64,000 nt of DNA, from the NCBI GenBank assembly GCA_035525495.1, contig DATLED010000058.1, forward strand, positions 62,001 to 126,000, read 5' to 3'. The notes under the pieces are model-generated. The model was not told the DNA's origin, ran no database searches, and saw only the letters and a list, made by a program, of their open reading frames with translations. A program made the position numbers and the translations under genes. Of this stretch, positions 40,776 to 51,507 are shown piece after piece. Source of the stretch: DATLED01 sp035525495. Its GTDB lineage: Bacteria > Actinomycetota > Acidimicrobiia > Acidimicrobiales > CADCTF01. Each line of letters opens with the position of its first letter. Position 1 is the stretch's first letter.

Positions 40776-42101
40776 TCAACCGTTCTTCGGCAGGTCCTTG
40801 AAGGCGGCGGTCTTGTCGTTGTTCGGCTCCTTGGGGAGGCCGAGGACGCGCTCGCCGATGATGTTGTGCTGGACCTCGTCGGTGCCGCCGTAGATCGACG
40901 GACCGGGGGAGTACAGCGCCATCCCGGTGACGCCCGCCAGGAACGGGTTCTTGGTGACCGCGTTCAGCGACGTCGTCTGGTCGGGCGTGTAGCCGTGGAG
41001 CGTCCCGTAGGGGCCGATGATGCGCATGCCGGTGTCGCGGGTGAGGCGGAGCATCATCGACATCTGCAGCTTGGCGATGTTCGGGCCGCCGGGGATGTCG
41101 GGCTGGCCGGCCTGGCGCAGCGCCTTGGAGCGGAGCCCGTTGTACTTGGCGATCTCGCCGAGCGTGTGCAGCTTCATCAGGTCCTGCCGCACCGTCGCGT
41201 CCTTGATCTTGCCGTTGTTCTTGGCGAGCTCGATGATGAGGCCGGCACCGCCGCCCATGAGGCCGGCCATGCCGCCACCACCGCCGCGGCGGGCGCGCCC
41301 GCCGCCGGAGGGCGCCGACACGAAGTCGCCGACCCGCTTGTCGAGGTCGTTGACGACGGTGCCGGGCGAGGCCATGCCGCCCGCCGCCGAGCCGCCGCCG
41401 GCGCCGAGGCCGGACCGCTCGAAGGCGAGGGTGGTGTTGGCCACAGCCCAACCGTTGTTGGTGCCGCCGATGAGCGTGTCGTCGTGGGCGCGGGCGTCGC
41501 TGATGAAGACCTCGTTGAACATGGCGTGGCCCGTGATCTCCCGGAGCGGGCGGACGTCGACGCCGGGCTGGTGCATGTCGAGGGCGAAGTAGCTGATGCC
41601 CTGGTGCTTGGGGACGTCGACGTTCGTACGGGCGAGCAGCATGCCGAGGTCGGCGATCTGGCCGCCTGACGTCCAGACCTTCTGCCCGTTGAACGTCCAC
41701 TCGTCGCCGTCCTTGACGCCCTTGGTCGTCAGGCCGGCGAGGTCCGAACCCGCGCCGGGCTCGGAGAAGAGCTGGCACCAAGCCTTCTGCCCGGTGACGA
41801 TGTCCCGCACGTAGAGGTCGATCTGCTCCTGCGTGCCGTGCGTCGCGATCGTCGGCGCGGCGAGCAGGAGGCCGAGGCCGCCGGGAGCGCCCAGGGCACC
41901 GAACTCGGCGATCGTCTGCTGGGCCCGGACGGCGTCGGCCCGGGAGAGGCCCTTGCCGTAGGCGTTCTCGGGGAGGCCGGGCGCGGCCCAACCGGCGAGG
42001 CCCAGGCGTTCCCACCACTGGGCGACGGTCAGGTCCGGGTCCCAGTTGTCGTTGAGCCAGTCCTTGAGCTCGGTGATCACGTCGGTCGCGGTGTCCGTCA
42101 T
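40776..42101 (-). CDS. Acyl-CoA dehydrogenase with Gly/Arg-rich insert
   Basis: A 441-residue flavoprotein of the acyl-CoA dehydrogenase family: QLFSEPGAGSDLAGL and WTFNGQKVWTSGGQIAD in the middle beta domain, and SIYGGTDEVQHNIIGERVLG at the C-terminus. A Gly/Arg-rich loop (GGGRARRGGGGGMAGLMGGG) near 264-285 interrupts the helical domain. ATG 42101 is preferred over the upstream in-frame start at 42137, which would cover the operator palindrome. Likely role: fatty acid or sterol-type acyl-CoA oxidation. Confidence 0.9.
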   Translation of the reverse strand: MTDTATDVITELKDWLNDNWDPDLTVAQWWERLGLAGWAAPGLPENAYGKGLSRADAVRAQQTIAEFGALGAPGGLGLLLAAPTIATHGTQEQIDLYVRDIVTGQKAWCQLFSEPGAGSDLAGLTTKGVKDGDEWTFNGQKVWTSGGQIADLGMLLARTNVDVPKHQGISYFALDMHQPGVDVRPLREITGHAMFNEVFISDARAHDDTLIGGTNNGWAVANTTLAFERSGLGAGGGSAAGGMASPGTVVNDLDKRVGDFVSAPSGGGRARRGGGGGMAGLMGGGAGLIIELAKNNGKIKDATVRQDLMKLHTLGEIAKYNGLRSKALRQAGQPDIPGGPNIAKLQMSMMLRLTRDTGMRIIGPYGTLHGYTPDQTTSLNAVTKNPFLAGVTGMALYSPGPSIYGGTDEVQHNIIGERVLGLPKEPNNDKTAAFKDLPKNG

Positions 42102-42120
42102 GTCCTCATGCTCTCGCTGA

Positions 42121-42138
42121 CTTGACCGCTCGGTCAAG
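42121..42138. promoter_or_regulatory. Perfect palindromic operator, TetR type
   Basis: CTTGACCG-CT-CGGTCAAG is an exact palindrome with 8-base arms, 20 bases upstream of the acyl-CoA dehydrogenase start and about 115 bases upstream of the divergent MBL gene. Its form matches operators of TetR-family regulators of fatty acid or sterol catabolism. No tetR gene is in the window. Confidence 0.75.
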
Positions 42139-42253
42139 TCTGCGCCTTCGGTTCGCTGCGCCGGTGATGCTGGCTCCGCTCACGTGCCGACTGCTCGCTG
42201 GCGCTCCCGACGCCGGCCGGCGGCAACAGGGCTCCTGGCTTACGTTGCGGGAC

Positions 42254-43195
42254 ATGTCCGCACCCACCTCCCATGGCCACCCGGACGATGCCGAGCTGGG
42301 CCCTCCGGAGACGGTCGAGGTCGGGGACGGGCTGTTCGCCTACGTCCAGCCGGACGGGTCGTGGTGGATCAACAACACCGGCTTCCTCGTGGATGACGAC
42401 CGGGTCGTCGCCATCGACACGTGCTCGACCGAGCGCCGTACCCGGGGCTTCCTCGAGGCCATCGCGGCGGTGACACCGAGGCCCGTGCGGACGCTGATCA
42501 ACACCCACCACCACGGCGACCACACCAACGGCAACTCGTTGGTAGCCGGCGAGGCGACGATCATCGGCCACCACGTCACGCGGGACGAGGTGCTGCGCAC
42601 CCGCATCGGCGGGCTCGATGCCGTGTTCGGTCCGGTCGAGTGGGGCGAGCTCACACCGGCGGCGCCGACGGTGACGTTCTCCGAGCGCCTCGACGTCCAC
42701 GTCGCGGGCCGGCGGGTGGAGCTGATCCACTTCCCGGACCCGGCGCACACCCGGAGCGACGTCGTGGCCTGGCTCGCCGAGGAGCGCGTGCTGTATGCCG
42801 GCGACCTCGTGTTCAACGGCGGAACGCCCTTCGTGGTGATGGGGTCGGTGGCGGGCTCGTTGGCGGCGGTGCGGGAGCTGCGGACTCTTCATCCGCAGGT
42901 GATCGTTCCGGGCCACGGCGGCGTCTGCGGGATCGAGGTCCTCGACCGCGTGGAGGCGTACCTCGGGTTCGTGAGCGAGCTGGCGGCGTCGGCCAAGGCG
43001 GCGGGCGAGTCGCCGTTGGACGCCGCCCGCCAAGCGGATCTCGGCGAGTTCGCCTCGCTGCTCGACCCCGAGCGGATCGTCGGCAACCTCCATCGCGCCT
43101 ACGCCGAGCTCGACGGCCGCGAGCCCGACGTCCTCGCCGCCTTCGGCGACATGATCGCCTACAACGGCGGAAAGCCGTTGCGCTGCCTGGCCTGA
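42254..43195 (+). CDS. MBL-fold metallohydrolase
   Basis: A 313-residue metallo-beta-lactamase-fold protein with the metal motif THHHGDHTNGN, the further His in FPDPAHTRSD, Asp in VLYAGDLVF and His in VPGHGG, so two metals are likely. Resembles the SoxH/hydroxyacylglutathione-hydrolase side of the family. The ATG at 42254 is chosen because the open frame upstream runs across the operator. Divergent from the acyl-CoA dehydrogenase. Confidence 0.9.
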   Translation: MSAPTSHGHPDDAELGPPETVEVGDGLFAYVQPDGSWWINNTGFLVDDDRVVAIDTCSTERRTRGFLEAIAAVTPRPVRTLINTHHHGDHTNGNSLVAGEATIIGHHVTRDEVLRTRIGGLDAVFGPVEWGELTPAAPTVTFSERLDVHVAGRRVELIHFPDPAHTRSDVVAWLAEERVLYAGDLVFNGGTPFVVMGSVAGSLAAVRELRTLHPQVIVPGHGGVCGIEVLDRVEAYLGFVSELAASAKAAGESPLDAARQADLGEFASLLDPERIVGNLHRAYAELDGREPDVLAAFGDMIAYNGGKPLRCLA

Positions 43196-43198
43196 TCC

Positions 43199-43246
43199 TT
43201 TTGTCAGCCGGATCCCGCCGTGGACGGCGGGATCCGGCTGACAAAA
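43199..43246. repeat. Dispersed palindrome, family 1, copy 2 (perfect)
   Basis: Perfect 22-base arms (43199-43220, 43225-43246) around a TGGA loop, between the convergent MBL and dusB genes. It opens TTTTGTCAGCCGGATCCC. Confidence 0.95.
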
Positions 43247-43250
43247 CGGT

Positions 43251-44399
43251 TCAGCCGCCGCTCACCAGGACGTCGGCGCCCTCGGGTGGGGTCGGATCGT
43301 CGACGTCGTCGAGCCACCCGGGCGGCAGGTGGACGGGTCGGGGGCCGTTGGTGTGGCCCCGCTTGGTTCGCCGGGCCGACTCGGGGAACGGCTCGGACGG
43401 ATCGAGCTCGTCGAGGTGGCGATCGAGCTCGTCGAGCGTCGCCACCATCGCCATCGCCTTGCGGCGGGCCCCGCCGACGGGAAAACCCGTGAGGTACCAG
43501 GCGACGTGCTTGCGGAAGTCCCGGCAGCCCTGCTCCTCGCCGAGCAGCTCCGCGAGCAGGCGCGCGTGGAGCCGCATCATGGCGACGACGTCCCCCAGCG
43601 CAGGCGGCGGCTGCAACGGCCGGCCGGCGAAGGCGTCGGCGAGGTCGCGGAACAACCACGGACGGCCGAGGCAACCCCGGCCGACGACGACGCCGTCGCA
43701 GCCCGTCTCCTCCACCATGCGCCGGGCGTCGGATGCCTCCCAGATGTCGCCGTTGCCGAGCACCGGGATCGTCGTGACCGCGTCCTTCAACGCGGCGATC
43801 GCCGACCAGTCCGCCACTCCGCTGTAGAGCTGCTCGACCGTGCGGGCGTGGAGCGCGATGGCCGCGCACCCCTCGTCCTCGGCGATGCGCCCAGCGTCGA
43901 GGAACGTGACGTGGTCGTCATCGATGCCCAGGCGGGTCTTCACCGTGACGGGAACGGCGCCGGCCGCGGTGATGGCGGCGCGCACGACGTTTCGGAACAA
44001 CGTCCGGTGGACCGGCAGCACGCCCCCGCCGCCCTTCTTCGTCACCTTGGCCGCCGGGCAGCCGAAGTTCAGGTCGATGTGGTCGACGCCGACCTCGTCG
44101 ACGAGCCGCCGCACGGCCACGCCCATCACCACCGGATCGGTGCCGTAGAGCTGGAGGCTGCGCACGGGCTCGTCGTCGCCGAACGCCGACATGCGCAGGC
44201 TTCGCGGGTTGCCCTCGACGAGCGCGCGTGCCGTGATCATCTCGCTGACGTACAGGCCCGCGCTGCTTCCTTGCCGCCCGTCCCCGGCGCCCCGCCCATA
44301 CGTCCGGCACAGGCGGCGGAAGGCGATGTTGGTGACGCCGGCCATCGGCGCGAGGACGACGGGCGGATCGACGTCGATCGCCCCGATCTTCAGACCCAC
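43251..44399 (-). CDS. dusB: tRNA-dihydrouridine synthase (DusB/NifR3 type)
   Basis: A 382-residue FMN enzyme that reduces uridine to dihydrouridine in the tRNA D-loop. It shows APMAGVTNIAFRRLCRTYG at the N-terminus, the catalytic Cys in NFGCPAAKVTKKGGG, the IALHARTVEQLYSG loop and GNGDIWEASDA. Its start overlaps the end of maf by 10 bases, giving the order methyltransferase-maf-dusB on the minus strand. Confidence 0.95.
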   Translation of the reverse strand: MGLKIGAIDVDPPVVLAPMAGVTNIAFRRLCRTYGRGAGDGRQGSSAGLYVSEMITARALVEGNPRSLRMSAFGDDEPVRSLQLYGTDPVVMGVAVRRLVDEVGVDHIDLNFGCPAAKVTKKGGGGVLPVHRTLFRNVVRAAITAAGAVPVTVKTRLGIDDDHVTFLDAGRIAEDEGCAAIALHARTVEQLYSGVADWSAIAALKDAVTTIPVLGNGDIWEASDARRMVEETGCDGVVVGRGCLGRPWLFRDLADAFAGRPLQPPPALGDVVAMMRLHARLLAELLGEEQGCRDFRKHVAWYLTGFPVGGARRKAMAMVATLDELDRHLDELDPSEPFPESARRTKRGHTNGPRPVHLPPGWLDDVDDPTPPEGADVLVSGG

Positions 44400-44986
44400 A
44401 GCGAGGTCACCTCCACGTCGAGGCGGCCCAGCAGCGTACGGAACAGGGGCAACGAGAGACCGATGACGTTGCCTGCGTCGCCGTCGATGCCGTCGATGAA
44501 CGGCGCCGATCGCCCCTGCAGCGTGAAGGCGCCGGCGACGCCCAGCGGCTCGCCGGTGGCGACGTAGGCCGCGATCTCCGCGTCGCTCGGTGTGCCGAAC
44601 CGGACGACCGTCGATGCCACTTCGCTGACGCGCTGGTCATTGCCGACGTCGACGATGCAGTGGCCGGTGAGCAACGTGCCCACGCCGCCCCGCATGGCCC
44701 GCCACCGCTCCGTCGCCTCCGCCGGCGTGCGCGGCTTGCCCAGCACCTGCTCGCCGAACACGAGCATCGAGTCGCACCCGATCACGAGCGCGTCGGCCGA
44801 GCACCGGTCGACCACCGCACCGGCCTTCTGCTCGGCCAGCACCCGCACGAGTGTCGACGGGTCGGCCTCCACGACCGCCTCCTCGTCCACGCCGCTGACG
44901 ATCACCTGCGGATCGAACCCCGCCTCCCGCAACAGCCGCAGGCGCGCCGGGGAGGCCGACGCGAGGACGAGCGAACTGGCGGGCAC
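44390..44986 (-). CDS. maf: Maf-family nucleotide pyrophosphatase
   Basis: A 198-residue house-cleaning pyrophosphatase that would hydrolyse non-standard or dTTP/UTP-type nucleotides. It has the Maf signature SASPARLRLLREAGF, the catalytic Asp in IGCDSMLVF, KPRTPAEATERW and the GDAGNVIGLSLPL end. It starts 3 bases after the methyltransferase stop. Confidence 0.93.
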   Translation of the reverse strand: MPASSLVLASASPARLRLLREAGFDPQVIVSGVDEEAVVEADPSTLVRVLAEQKAGAVVDRCSADALVIGCDSMLVFGEQVLGKPRTPAEATERWRAMRGGVGTLLTGHCIVDVGNDQRVSEVASTVVRFGTPSDAEIAAYVATGEPLGVAGAFTLQGRSAPFIDGIDGDAGNVIGLSLPLFRTLLGRLDVEVTSLWV

Positions 44987-44989
44987 GGC

Positions 44990-45538
44990 TCAATCGTCGC
45001 GGACGTGGACCGACACGGCGTAGTCGCCGCCGTCGGCGAACGGTCGCCGGTCCCACGTCGAGAACCGCTCGGCCAGGCGCAGCCCGGCGTCCGCGCAGTG
45101 CGAGTCGTAGTCGTCGAGCGGGTACCCGCGGCCGAGCTCGAAGCCGGCCACGAGCAGCCCGCCCGCCCGCACGTGGCGGGCGCACCCGGCGACCAGTGCC
45201 GCCTCGCTGCCGGGTGGCGTGAACAGCGGCACGTTCCCGGCCATCACGACGACGTCGAACGTCCGGCCGAGGTCGAGCGCCGCCAGGTCCGACCGGATCC
45301 ACTCGACCGTCGGCGACGCGCGGCGGGCCGCCGCCAACATCGAGTCGTTCACGTCCGCACCGACGACGTCGACGCCCCGGCGGGAGAGCTCGACACCGAC
45401 CCGTCCCGTGCCGCAGCCGGCGTCGAGCACGGTGACGGGCGCGTACGCCATCACGAAGGCCGCCTCGCCGTGCACGTCGACGCCCTTCGCCGCCAGCTCG
45501 TCGAACCGCTGCTGGTAGGTGTCGCCGTCCCATGCCAC
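44990..45538 (-). CDS. Class I SAM-dependent methyltransferase
   Basis: A 182-residue methyltransferase with the SAM-binding motif VLDAGCGTGRVGVEL, acidic VVGADVNDSML, and FDVVVMAGNVPLFTPPG. GTG 45538 gives the natural start VAWDGDTYQQRFDELAAKG; the frame extends to 45577, which would overlap the divergent peroxidase gene. Substrate unknown. Confidence 0.87.
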   Translation of the reverse strand: MAWDGDTYQQRFDELAAKGVDVHGEAAFVMAYAPVTVLDAGCGTGRVGVELSRRGVDVVGADVNDSMLAAARRASPTVEWIRSDLAALDLGRTFDVVVMAGNVPLFTPPGSEAALVAGCARHVRAGGLLVAGFELGRGYPLDDYDSHCADAGLRLAERFSTWDRRPFADGGDYAVSVHVRDD

Positions 45539-45567
45539 CCGCGCGACAGTACGACCGTGACCCACGC

Positions 45568-46476
45568 ATGACCGCACCGCAGCCGGGCATCTTCGCCCAG
45601 GGCACCCGCGCCCACTACTACCTCGAGTACGACCTGCAGCCGAACGCTTCGCCCGACGCCGTGCTGAGGGCGCTGCGATCGCTGCGCGAGCCGCCGGTGA
45701 CGGCGGGCGGGGCCAACCTCGTGCTCGCCTTCAGCCGCCGGCTGTGGCAGCAGCTGTCTCCTGACGACGCGCCGCCCCAGCTCCGCCACTTCGACGCGGT
45801 GAAGGGTCCGGCAGGCACGGCGCCCGCGACCCAGCACGACATCTGGTTGTGGACCCACGGCACCAACAGCGACGTCGTCGTCGACGTGGCGCGGGCGGCG
45901 ACGGTCGCCCTCGGTCCGGTGGCGAAGCTGGCGCACGAGCAGCCGGCGTTCGTCTACCAGGAGAGCCGCGACTTCCTCGGTTTCGTCGACGGCACCGAGA
46001 ACCCGCCGGTGTGGGAGGCCCACCTGGCGGCGATCGTCCCCGACGGCGAGACGGGCGCGGGTGGCAGCTTCGTCCTGACCCAGAAGTGGGTGCACGATCT
46101 CGGGCGGTTCGAGGAGCTGCCCGACGACGAGCAGGAGCGGGTCTTCGGCCGCACCAAGCAGGACAGCGAGGAGCTCGACGACGACGTCCGCCCCGCCGAT
46201 TCGCACATCTCCCGCGTGGTGATCGAGGACGACGACGGCGACGAGGTCGAGATCTACCGCCGCTCGACGCCGTGGGGCACGGTCACCGAACAAGGGTTGA
46301 TGTTCGTCGCCTTCTCGAACGATCTCACGACCTATGACCGCATGCTCGCCCGCATGTTCGGCACGAGCGGCGACGGCACCCACGACCGCGTCACCGACTT
46401 CTCGACGCCCGTCAGCGGCGCCTACTACTTCGCCCCCTCGTTGGCCGACCTGTACGGAGTGTTCGGAAAGATCTGA
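45568..46476 (+). CDS. DyP-type heme peroxidase
   Basis: A 302-residue dye-decolorising peroxidase. GFVDGTENP carries the distal catalytic Asp, the proximal heme His is in PADSHISRV, and the conserved C-terminal LMFVAFSNDLTTYDRMLARM is present. No Tat signal, so likely cytosolic or loaded into an encapsulin; no encapsulin gene is seen here. A family 1 palindrome follows. Confidence 0.92.
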   Translation: MTAPQPGIFAQGTRAHYYLEYDLQPNASPDAVLRALRSLREPPVTAGGANLVLAFSRRLWQQLSPDDAPPQLRHFDAVKGPAGTAPATQHDIWLWTHGTNSDVVVDVARAATVALGPVAKLAHEQPAFVYQESRDFLGFVDGTENPPVWEAHLAAIVPDGETGAGGSFVLTQKWVHDLGRFEELPDDEQERVFGRTKQDSEELDDDVRPADSHISRVVIEDDDGDEVEIYRRSTPWGTVTEQGLMFVAFSNDLTTYDRMLARMFGTSGDGTHDRVTDFSTPVSGAYYFAPSLADLYGVFGKI

Positions 46477-46487
46477 GACGCCTCCCG

Positions 46488-46535
46488 TTTTGACAGCTGG
46501 ATACCGCCTTCAGAGGCGGTATCCGGCTGCCAAAA
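46488..46535. repeat. Dispersed palindrome, family 1, copy 3
   Basis: Arms 46488-46508 and 46515-46535 (19 of 21 paired), 6-base loop TTCAGA. Here the stem reads ATACCGCC/GGCGGTAT where the perfect copy 2 has ATCCCGCC/GGCGGGAT, a paired change. It sits between two genes on the same strand. Confidence 0.92.
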
Positions 46536-46551
46536 GCCGTAGCGTTCGGCC

Positions 46552-48249
<1,698 letters not shown>

Positions 48250-48786
48250 AGGACGTGCCGTCGGAGGGGATGCCCTTCGGGCACGTTCGGGTGGTCGAAG
48301 TCGTCGGCGGGATCCCGGGTCAGCCCGATCTTCTCCATGACGCGCCGCGACCGGGCGTTCTCGACGGCGGTGAACGACACGACCTCCTCGAGTCCGACCT
48401 CCTCGAACGCGTGCCGGAGCACCGTGCTCGCCGCCTCGGTCGCGTAGCCGCGGCCCCACGCCAGGCGAGCGAGCCGCCAACCGATCTCGACGGCCGGCGT
48501 GAACGGTGCCGCGAACGTCGCCGGCGCCAGCCCGACGAACCCGACGAACGACGAACCGCCCACGACCTCGACGGCCCAGAGCCCCCAGCCGCGCTCCTCG
48601 AGCCCGGCGGCATGGCGGTCGGCCTCGAGGTCACTCGCGGCGCGGTCGAGCACCGACGGGAAGTGCAGGCGCACCTCGGGATCGGCGTTCAGCGCCGCGA
48701 AGGGTGGACGATCCTCGTCCCGCCACGCTCGTAGCAGCAGTCGCTCCGTCCGCAACATCATCGGCACGGGCATAGCATCCGACGAC

Positions 48787-50061
48787 GTGGCCAGCGACTC
48801 CGTAACCATCACCGACAACCGGACCGGCGAGACCTTCGAGATCCCGATCGACAACGGTGGGGTGAACGCCGACGTCTGGCGCAAGCACCTCCCGGGTGTG
48901 TGGTTCTTCGACGAGGCGTTCATGGCCACTGCCGCCACCGAGTCGTCCATCTCGTACCTCGACGGCGATGCCGGCATCCTCCGCTATCGCGGCTACCCGA
49001 TCGAGCAGCTGGCCGAGCACTCGACGTACCTCGAGGTCGCCTACCTCCTCATGCACGGCGAGCTGCCCAACAAGGAGCAGCACGAGGCGTGGGTCCACGA
49101 GATCACGATCCACACCTATCTCCACGAGAACATGCGCAAGCGGTTCATGGAGGGCTTCCACTACGACGCCCACCCGATGGGGATGATGGTGTCGGGTCTG
49201 GCCGCGCTGTCGACCTTCTATCCCGAGTCGAAGGACATCCAGGATCCCGAGATCCGCCACCGCCAGGTGATCCGCCTGATCGCCAAGATGCCGACGCTGG
49301 CGGCGTGCACCCACCGCTTCAGCGAGGGCATGCCCTTCATCTATCCGGACAACCGGCTGAGCTTCACGCAGAACTTCCTGACGATGATGTTCTCGCCGCG
49401 CGAGGACATGATCCCGTACCGCGACCCGACGCTGGCGCGCGCGCTCGACGTCCTGTTCATCCTCCACGCCGAGCACGAGCAGAACTGCGGCACGACGGCG
49501 ATGCGCACGGTCGGCTCGGCCCACGCCGATCCCTACATCGCCTCCTCGGCGGCGGCCGCCGCCCTCTACGGGCCGCGCCACGGCGGCGCCAACGAAGACG
49601 TGATCCGGATGCTCACCGACGTGGGTTCGATCGACAACGTCCCGGCGTACGTGCAGTCGGTGAAGGAGGGGAAGAGTCGCCTGCCCGGGTTCGGCCACCG
49701 CGTGTACAAGAACTTCGATCCGCGGGCCACGATCATCAAGAAGACCGCCGACTCCGTCTTCAAGGTGACGGGCAAGAACAAGCTCCTCGACATCGCCCTG
49801 AAGCTCGAGGAGACGGCGTTGTCCGACGACTACTTCATCAGCCGGAAGCTGTACCCGAACGTCGACTTCTACTCGGGGCTCATCTACCAGGCGCTCGGGT
49901 TCCCGATGGACATGTTCACCGTCCTGTTCGCCATCCCGCGCATGGCGGGCTGGCTCGCCCACTGGAGCGAGCTGCTCGACCAGGACCAGCGGATCACCCG
50001 TCCCCGCCAGCTCTACATCGGCGCCGACGAGCGTTCGTACGTTCCGCTCGCCAAGCGGTAA
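48787..50061 (+). CDS. gltA: Citrate synthase
   Basis: A 424-residue type II citrate synthase: the catalytic His regions YGPRHGGANEDV and PGFGHRVYKNFDPR, and catalytic Asp in PNVDFYSGLIYQALGF. Unlike the enzyme at 3204 it keeps Asp and has no CBS domains. Start GTG 48787 is only 13 bases from the divergent GNAT start; TAGCAT just upstream could be a -10 box giving a leaderless message. Confidence 0.95.
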   Translation: MASDSVTITDNRTGETFEIPIDNGGVNADVWRKHLPGVWFFDEAFMATAATESSISYLDGDAGILRYRGYPIEQLAEHSTYLEVAYLLMHGELPNKEQHEAWVHEITIHTYLHENMRKRFMEGFHYDAHPMGMMVSGLAALSTFYPESKDIQDPEIRHRQVIRLIAKMPTLAACTHRFSEGMPFIYPDNRLSFTQNFLTMMFSPREDMIPYRDPTLARALDVLFILHAEHEQNCGTTAMRTVGSAHADPYIASSAAAAALYGPRHGGANEDVIRMLTDVGSIDNVPAYVQSVKEGKSRLPGFGHRVYKNFDPRATIIKKTADSVFKVTGKNKLLDIALKLEETALSDDYFISRKLYPNVDFYSGLIYQALGFPMDMFTVLFAIPRMAGWLAHWSELLDQDQRITRPRQLYIGADERSYVPLAKR

Positions 50062-50081
50062 GGCCCTACCCTCTGGGCTCC

Positions 50082-50579
50082 GTGCCCGAGGATCTCCGCA
50101 ACGCGTCGGCGGCCTACCGATCGCTCGCTCCCGCCGTCCTCGGTTACCTCCGATCGCAACGCGTCCCCGATCCGGACGACGTCCTCGGCGAGGTCTTCCT
50201 GTCCGTCGCCCGCGACATCGGACGCTTCCGGGGCGACGAGCCGGCGCTCCGGAGGTGGGTGTTCTCCATCGCCCACAACCGCGCCATGGACGCCCACCGG
50301 AAGGCCAAGCGCGACCGCTCGACCGTCGGGACCGACCTCGCCGACGGTGCCTCGGCACCGGTCGCATCCGCCCCCGACGAGGGGCTCGACCCCGAGCTCA
50401 TCGAGGCGCTCGACACGCTCAGCCCGGACCAGCGCGAGGTCGTCGTCCTGCGGTTCGTCGCCGACCTCCCTCTCGAGGCCGTGGCCAAGATCACCAGGCG
50501 GACGGCGGGGGCGGTCAAGGCGCTGCAGCACCGAGCCATGGAAAATCTCCGCCGGGCCGTATCCCCACCGGAGGGTTGA
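50082..50579 (+). CDS. ECF-type RNA polymerase sigma factor
   Basis: A 165-residue ECF sigma factor: region 2 (VLGEVFLSVARDIGRFRGDE, then WVFSIAHNRAMDAHRKAKRD) and region 4 (LSPDQREVVVLRFVADLPLE). The gene begins 20 bases after gltA and is followed by a membrane protein that is probably its partner. Confidence 0.9.
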   Translation: MPEDLRNASAAYRSLAPAVLGYLRSQRVPDPDDVLGEVFLSVARDIGRFRGDEPALRRWVFSIAHNRAMDAHRKAKRDRSTVGTDLADGASAPVASAPDEGLDPELIEALDTLSPDQREVVVLRFVADLPLEAVAKITRRTAGAVKALQHRAMENLRRAVSPPEG

Positions 50580-50594
50580 GCGCTCACCGGGGTG

Positions 50595-51413
50595 ATGAGC
50601 GACTCCCTCGATCCCCGTGACGACCTCACCGAGCGCCTGGCGGCGCTGGGTCGTCAGCCCGTAGCTCCCTCGCTGCAGAGCCAGCACCTCACGGCCATGG
50701 CCTCGGTGTCCGCTCCTCGCAGCGCCTTCCGCAGCGCCCTCGCCGGGCGCCTCAAGGTCGGGGCCGGCATCTTCGCCGGCTTCCTCCTCGGCGCCAGCGG
50801 TCTCGCGTCGGCCGGCGCGCTCGGCCCGCTGCAGCCGATCGTCGCTGACAAGGCCGCCGATGTCGCCAAGGTCCAGCTGCCCCAGGGCCCGAAGGACAAG
50901 GCGGAGAAGGCGGCGAAGGAGAAGGCCGAGAAGGCCGAGAAGGCCGAGAAGGCCCGGCTCGAGGACGGCAGCATCGGCACCGCCCGTGACTGGACCGACG
51001 GTTGCGTCAAGGGCGACGACGGCCTGTTCGCCTCCAACCGCGGCCAGTACCTCAAGCAGGAGCGGGCCAAGGGCGACGCCGCCCTGGCCACGGCCAAGGC
51101 GAGCACCTGCGGGACGCCGATCGGCGACGACGACGAGTCCGCTGACCTCGACGACGACGCCGACGAGCCGAAGGCCGCCGACGACGCCGGGAAGTCCTCC
51201 GAGGATCACGGCAAGGCCGGTGCTGCACCAGGCAAGACGGACGACCCGTCGTCCGCCGGCAAGGGCAAAGGCCAGGGCGACGCCGACGCCGACGAGCCCG
51301 GTGACGACGCCGCCAAGTCCGGTCCGCCCGCCGAGGCCGGTAAGAGCGGCGTCGCCCCGCCGCCCGAGCAGACCCCGGCCCAGCCGGAGCCCGAAACGCC
51401 CGACCAGGCGTAA
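50595..51413 (+). CDS. Membrane protein linked to the ECF sigma factor
   Basis: A 272-residue protein from ATG 50595 (GTG 50592 also possible). A short cytosolic N-terminus is followed by one membrane segment at about 54-77 (VGAGIFAGFLLGASGLASAG), a Lys/Glu/Ala repeat (EKAAKEKAEKAEKAEKA), two Cys residues, and a long Asp/Pro/Lys-rich tail. The position is that of an anti-sigma factor, but no zinc-binding anti-sigma motif is visible. Confidence 0.72.
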   Translation: MSDSLDPRDDLTERLAALGRQPVAPSLQSQHLTAMASVSAPRSAFRSALAGRLKVGAGIFAGFLLGASGLASAGALGPLQPIVADKAADVAKVQLPQGPKDKAEKAAKEKAEKAEKAEKARLEDGSIGTARDWTDGCVKGDDGLFASNRGQYLKQERAKGDAALATAKASTCGTPIGDDDESADLDDDADEPKAADDAGKSSEDHGKAGAAPGKTDDPSSAGKGKGQGDADADEPGDDAAKSGPPAEAGKSGVAPPPEQTPAQPEPETPDQA

Positions 51414-51435
51414 CCACCGCTCGCAGCAGCACTTC

Positions 51436-51477
51436 CGGGGGTCCGGGAGTCGGCCTCGGCCGGCTCCCGGGCCCCCG
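51436..51477 (+). terminator. Strong GC hairpin after the ECF unit
   Basis: Arms 51436-51455 and 51458-51477 pair at 18 of 20 positions, the other two being G-T/C type changes. No T-run follows, as is common for actinobacterial I-shaped terminators. It lies 22 bases after the stop. Confidence 0.6.
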
Positions 51478-51507
51478 TGGCGCGTCCCCGGTAGCGTGCG
51501 GCCGCTG

